Shown here piece after piece: positions 61,815-64,000 of a DNA stretch of 64,000 nucleotides; within the stretch, counting starts at the first letter, position 1, and the number at the start of each line of letters is the position of its first letter. Below the pieces are notes generated by a model. The model saw only the letters and a list, made by a program, of their open reading frames with translations, was not told the DNA's origin and did not search any database. The DNA is from Lachnospiraceae bacterium (GTDB taxonomy: Bacteria; Bacillota; Clostridia; Lachnospirales; Lachnospiraceae): NCBI GenBank assembly GCA_029012365.1, contig JAQXLY010000028.1, positions 90,786-154,785 of the forward strand, written 5' to 3'. Made by a program: the position numbers and the translations under genes.

Positions 61815-61878
61815 TTGCATCCTCTCCATCAAATTCAAATAATCGTGTGCTTTCAATCTCTTCTACAGACTGAAATTT
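61813..61878 (-). repeat. Direct repeat Y, before the SAP gene
   Basis: Begins at the SAP start codon and carries its ribosome site. Recombination with repeat Z would remove the gene precisely from start to stop. A further AAATTCAAAT lies at 61892-61901, right after the stop of the GNAT gene. Confidence 0.75.
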
Positions 61879-61901
61879 TTATGTGCTCAACAAATTCAAA
61901 T

Positions 61902-62393
61902 TTATAAAGCTCGATAATACGGACAAATATCTTCATAGTATCCGTCTTTCATACGAAAGCCTTTTGGTATTGTTCCTAATTGAATAAATCCGAGACGTTC
62001 ATATAAATGTCTTGCATGTATATTTGTGGCAACAACTGCATTAAATTGCAAAACAGAAAATCCGTGTTCACGCCCTTTTTCAATACAATCCAATACCAGC
62101 TTTTCTCCTATGTGTAATCCTCTGCTATGAGAACTCACTGCATAACTTGCATTACAGATATGACCGCATCTTCCGATATTGTTCGGATGTAAAATATATA
62201 GTCCGTATATTTTTTCTGTTTCACTATCAACTGCAACACCCGTATAGGTTTGCTCTGCAAAAAAATCAGCGCCGTTTTCGAGAGTCAGAAATTCTTCTTG
62301 GGGAAAGGCATTTCCCTCCTCAACGATTTCATTCCAGATTTCTATCATCGCACACAAATCTTTTTCTTCATATTTGCGTATTACTATTTCCAC
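61902..62393 (-). CDS. GNAT N-acetyltransferase (PAT-like) 1
   Basis: 163 aa. Acetyl-CoA loop NASYAVSSHSRGLHIGEKLV and end motif NIHARHLYERLGFIQLGTIP. Resembles phosphinothricin/amino acid N-acetyltransferase-like GNATs; substrate unknown. GTG start after GAGGTAAAAGAA. Its leader holds ATTTGAATTTGAC, shared with other genes here. Confidence 0.87.
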   Translation of the reverse strand: MEIVIRKYEEKDLCAMIEIWNEIVEEGNAFPQEEFLTLENGADFFAEQTYTGVAVDSETEKIYGLYILHPNNIGRCGHICNASYAVSSHSRGLHIGEKLVLDCIEKGREHGFSVLQFNAVVATNIHARHLYERLGFIQLGTIPKGFRMKDGYYEDICPYYRAL

Positions 62394-62445
62394 TTCTTTT
62401 ACCTCGTCAAATTCAAATTTGTTTAATTCCGAAAATCGGAATTTA

Positions 62446-63213
62446 TTACTTATTCATTTCATCAACTAAGCTTGCTACTTTTACCGTCATTTCCACCCAT
62501 CCAGGCACAAAACCACTGCGCAATGCATTTTTTACCGATTTAAGATTTGACCACGCACAGCAGTAAAATGGTACTTTGCCTCTTTCAATTATTTCAATTG
62601 CAAGATTACTTGTTAGTGATGAAGCAATTCCCATTCTTCGATATTCAGGCAAAACATCGACACCTATCTGCCACATATTATCACAATCCGCTGAACACGC
62701 TGCGAGACCTACAAGCTTCTCACCATCATATGCTCCAACTCCCAGAACATCTAACTCTTTTCTATCTGCACACAATGCATTCCCCCACATTGGAAGATAC
62801 AAATCTGCAAAATCTTTTTGTTCTAACACTTTAAGGACATAATTGCACTCTAATCTTTTCAATCGTTCCATATCCGGCAAAAAATACTCTGCCATAAAAC
62901 AGACTCTATATCCTTTTTCTTTCATCCGTTCATCAAGCCAGTGCATGTTAGGCGTCTCAAAACAATGATAAAATTCAAACTTACTCAGATATGTTTCAAC
63001 TATTTCTTTAAATTCATCTTTCACAGATGCAACTACATTGCTTCCATAAGACACAAAATTACAAGCGATAGGTTCTTTATAATATTTTCTTGCCAAAGGT
63101 CCAACTCCAGATTTAACAAATACATTTGTATCCTGAAGGAAGTCAGAAACCTTTGCATTTGTGTCATATGCAGATTGCTGCAGTGCTATATCCATTATTT
63201 CTTTATTCGTCAT
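62446..63213 (-). CDS. GNAT N-acetyltransferase 2
   Basis: 255 aa. N-terminal half (VFVKSGVGPLARKYYKEPIA) is variable; the GNAT core is at 150-245 with IGVDVLPEYRRMGIASSLTS and CCAWSNLKSVKNALRSGFVP. Substrate unknown. A TTCCGA/TCGGAA hairpin follows its stop codon (62427-62441). Confidence 0.85.
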   Translation of the reverse strand: MTNKEIMDIALQQSAYDTNAKVSDFLQDTNVFVKSGVGPLARKYYKEPIACNFVSYGSNVVASVKDEFKEIVETYLSKFEFYHCFETPNMHWLDERMKEKGYRVCFMAEYFLPDMERLKRLECNYVLKVLEQKDFADLYLPMWGNALCADRKELDVLGVGAYDGEKLVGLAACSADCDNMWQIGVDVLPEYRRMGIASSLTSNLAIEIIERGKVPFYCCAWSNLKSVKNALRSGFVPGWVEMTVKVASLVDEMNK

Positions 63214-63293
63214 AACTTACTTCTTTTTTTATTCTTTATCCAATACTAAATTATAAATTGTTATCATTCACTAAATCAGAATTTCATAAACAA

Positions 63294-63764
63294 CTATATT
63301 TTATATTGCATATTTGTATATCTTGCCTCTTTCTCAATAAATCCAACTTTTTTATATATTGGTAATCCTTCTGATGTTGCTTTTAAATCTATCCTGCCTA
63401 ATCCTTTTTCTTTCCCATAAGCAACAAGATTATTCATTAACTTCGTACATAATCCTTGACCTCTATATTCTGGTTCTGTATAAACACTAAGAACATCTCC
63501 ATACAAACCATTCAATAATATTGAATTTGCTGGCATCTCAATAATATGAAGATATGCAACTGATACAATTCTATTTCCATCCTTTGCAACAAACGCTATC
63601 AATTCTGTTCCAAGTTTTCGAGCAAAATAATCGGGAAGTTGTTTTTCAATTCCTTCTCGCTCTTCATCACTTATAGAGCCAAAATCATCTATCATATATG
63701 CAATTCGCATTCTTATTAATTCATCTATGTCAGACAAATCTGCTTGTCCGAAAACAATATTCAT
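63294..63764 (-). CDS. GNAT N-acetyltransferase 3
   Basis: 156 aa compact GNAT: YTEPEYRGQGLCTKLMNNLV for acetyl-CoA and IYKKVGFIEKEARYTNM at the end. Substrate unknown. GAGGAGGTCTCAT precedes the ATG. Confidence 0.88.
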   Translation of the reverse strand: MNIVFGQADLSDIDELIRMRIAYMIDDFGSISDEEREGIEKQLPDYFARKLGTELIAFVAKDGNRIVSVAYLHIIEMPANSILLNGLYGDVLSVYTEPEYRGQGLCTKLMNNLVAYGKEKGLGRIDLKATSEGLPIYKKVGFIEKEARYTNMQYKI

Positions 63765-64000
63765 ATGAGACCTCCTCGTATAGCCAAGTATACTAAATAG
63801 GAATTAATTTAACTTTGCCATTAACCCCAGCAATCGGGAATGCATTATACAGTGTCTTTATAAATACCCTTGAAGCAAAAATCACCTACTATGGTTCCCG
63901 GCTACTCTTTAAGTTCCATTATTGATTTCCTACGAAAATACTTTTTTCAATGAAATGATATCTACAGAAAGTTCGCACATACTGAGGCCAATACAACTGT
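63765..64000. other. Right-end intergenic region
   Basis: AT-rich, no ORF with a ribosome site and no clear hairpin. A TATACT at 63788 may belong to the promoter of GNAT 3. Nothing else can be supported. Confidence 0.5.

Noticed and set aside
1..64000. tRNA or rRNA genes
   Set aside because: No cloverleaf with TTCGAATC-type loop plus matching acceptor arms and no rRNA-like stretch was recognised by eye; a tRNAscan run would settle this.

Overview
The window looks like a chromosomal segment of a spore-forming Clostridia bacterium, most likely a Lachnospiraceae gut commensal. The reasons are the spoIIA-sigF and spoVA genes, a T-box leader on valS, a cobalamin riboswitch, GTG/TTG starts with strong AGGAGG sites, and several small proteins of a Lachnospiraceae type. 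No rRNA, tRNA, CRISPR array or complete insertion sequence was seen.

Layout. 1-9.3 kb: one copy of a palindromic element, an XRE regulator, a large MacB/FtsX-type ABC transporter and housekeeping genes (asd, dusB, coaX) with a LiaF-like membrane protein. 9.4-13 kb: argF, an exported trigger-factor-like PPIase lipoprotein, and spoVAD-spoVAE. 13-20 kb: a minus-strand run with a BMP-type nucleoside ABC importer, pyridoxamine kinase, an ECF S-component and a radical SAM protein. 20-27 kb: a MATE pump, a 40-codon ORF, and a plus-strand GH27/GH43/esterase cluster. 27-32 kb: spoIIAA-spoIIAB-sigF-orf-spoVAA-spoVAB-spoVAC, then a zinc-ribbon/TPR membrane protein. The spoVA genes are therefore split, with about 14 kb of metabolic genes between spoVAC and spoVAD. 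32-39 kb: valS with its T-box, an EAL protein with a degenerate GGDEF domain, and a B12-riboswitch unit encoding a transcobalamin-C-like surface protein and an ECF S-component. 39.2 kb: the second palindromic element, whose outer stem shows three compensatory base-pair changes against copy 1. 39-52 kb: a transglutaminase-like lipoprotein, a Crp/Fnr-ferredoxin pair, a TetR-hydrolase unit with two operators on a near-consensus promoter, an ABC-2 exporter with a methyltransferase, and a LysR-YeiH pair.

51-64 kb is a decaying accessory island that looks more AT-rich by eye. It holds a 5'-truncated 6-phosphofructokinase, an ArsR-DUF2087 regulator, an ECF-type sigma/anti-sigma-like pair, a NUDIX-GNAT fusion, a NUDIX remnant, a phosphotransferase broken by an in-frame stop, relBE and vapBC modules, a SAP/DUF6434-like gene and three GNAT acetyltransferases. 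Five copies of AAATTCAAAT lie at gene boundaries from 59.7 to 62.4 kb. The SAP gene is flanked by imperfect direct repeats of about 65 bp that begin at its start codon and recur at its stop codon, so the gene looks like an excisable cassette.

Most promising leads: the covarying palindromic element, the B12-riboswitch-controlled surface protein/ECF pair, the split spoVA locus, and the cassette-like gene array near the right end.
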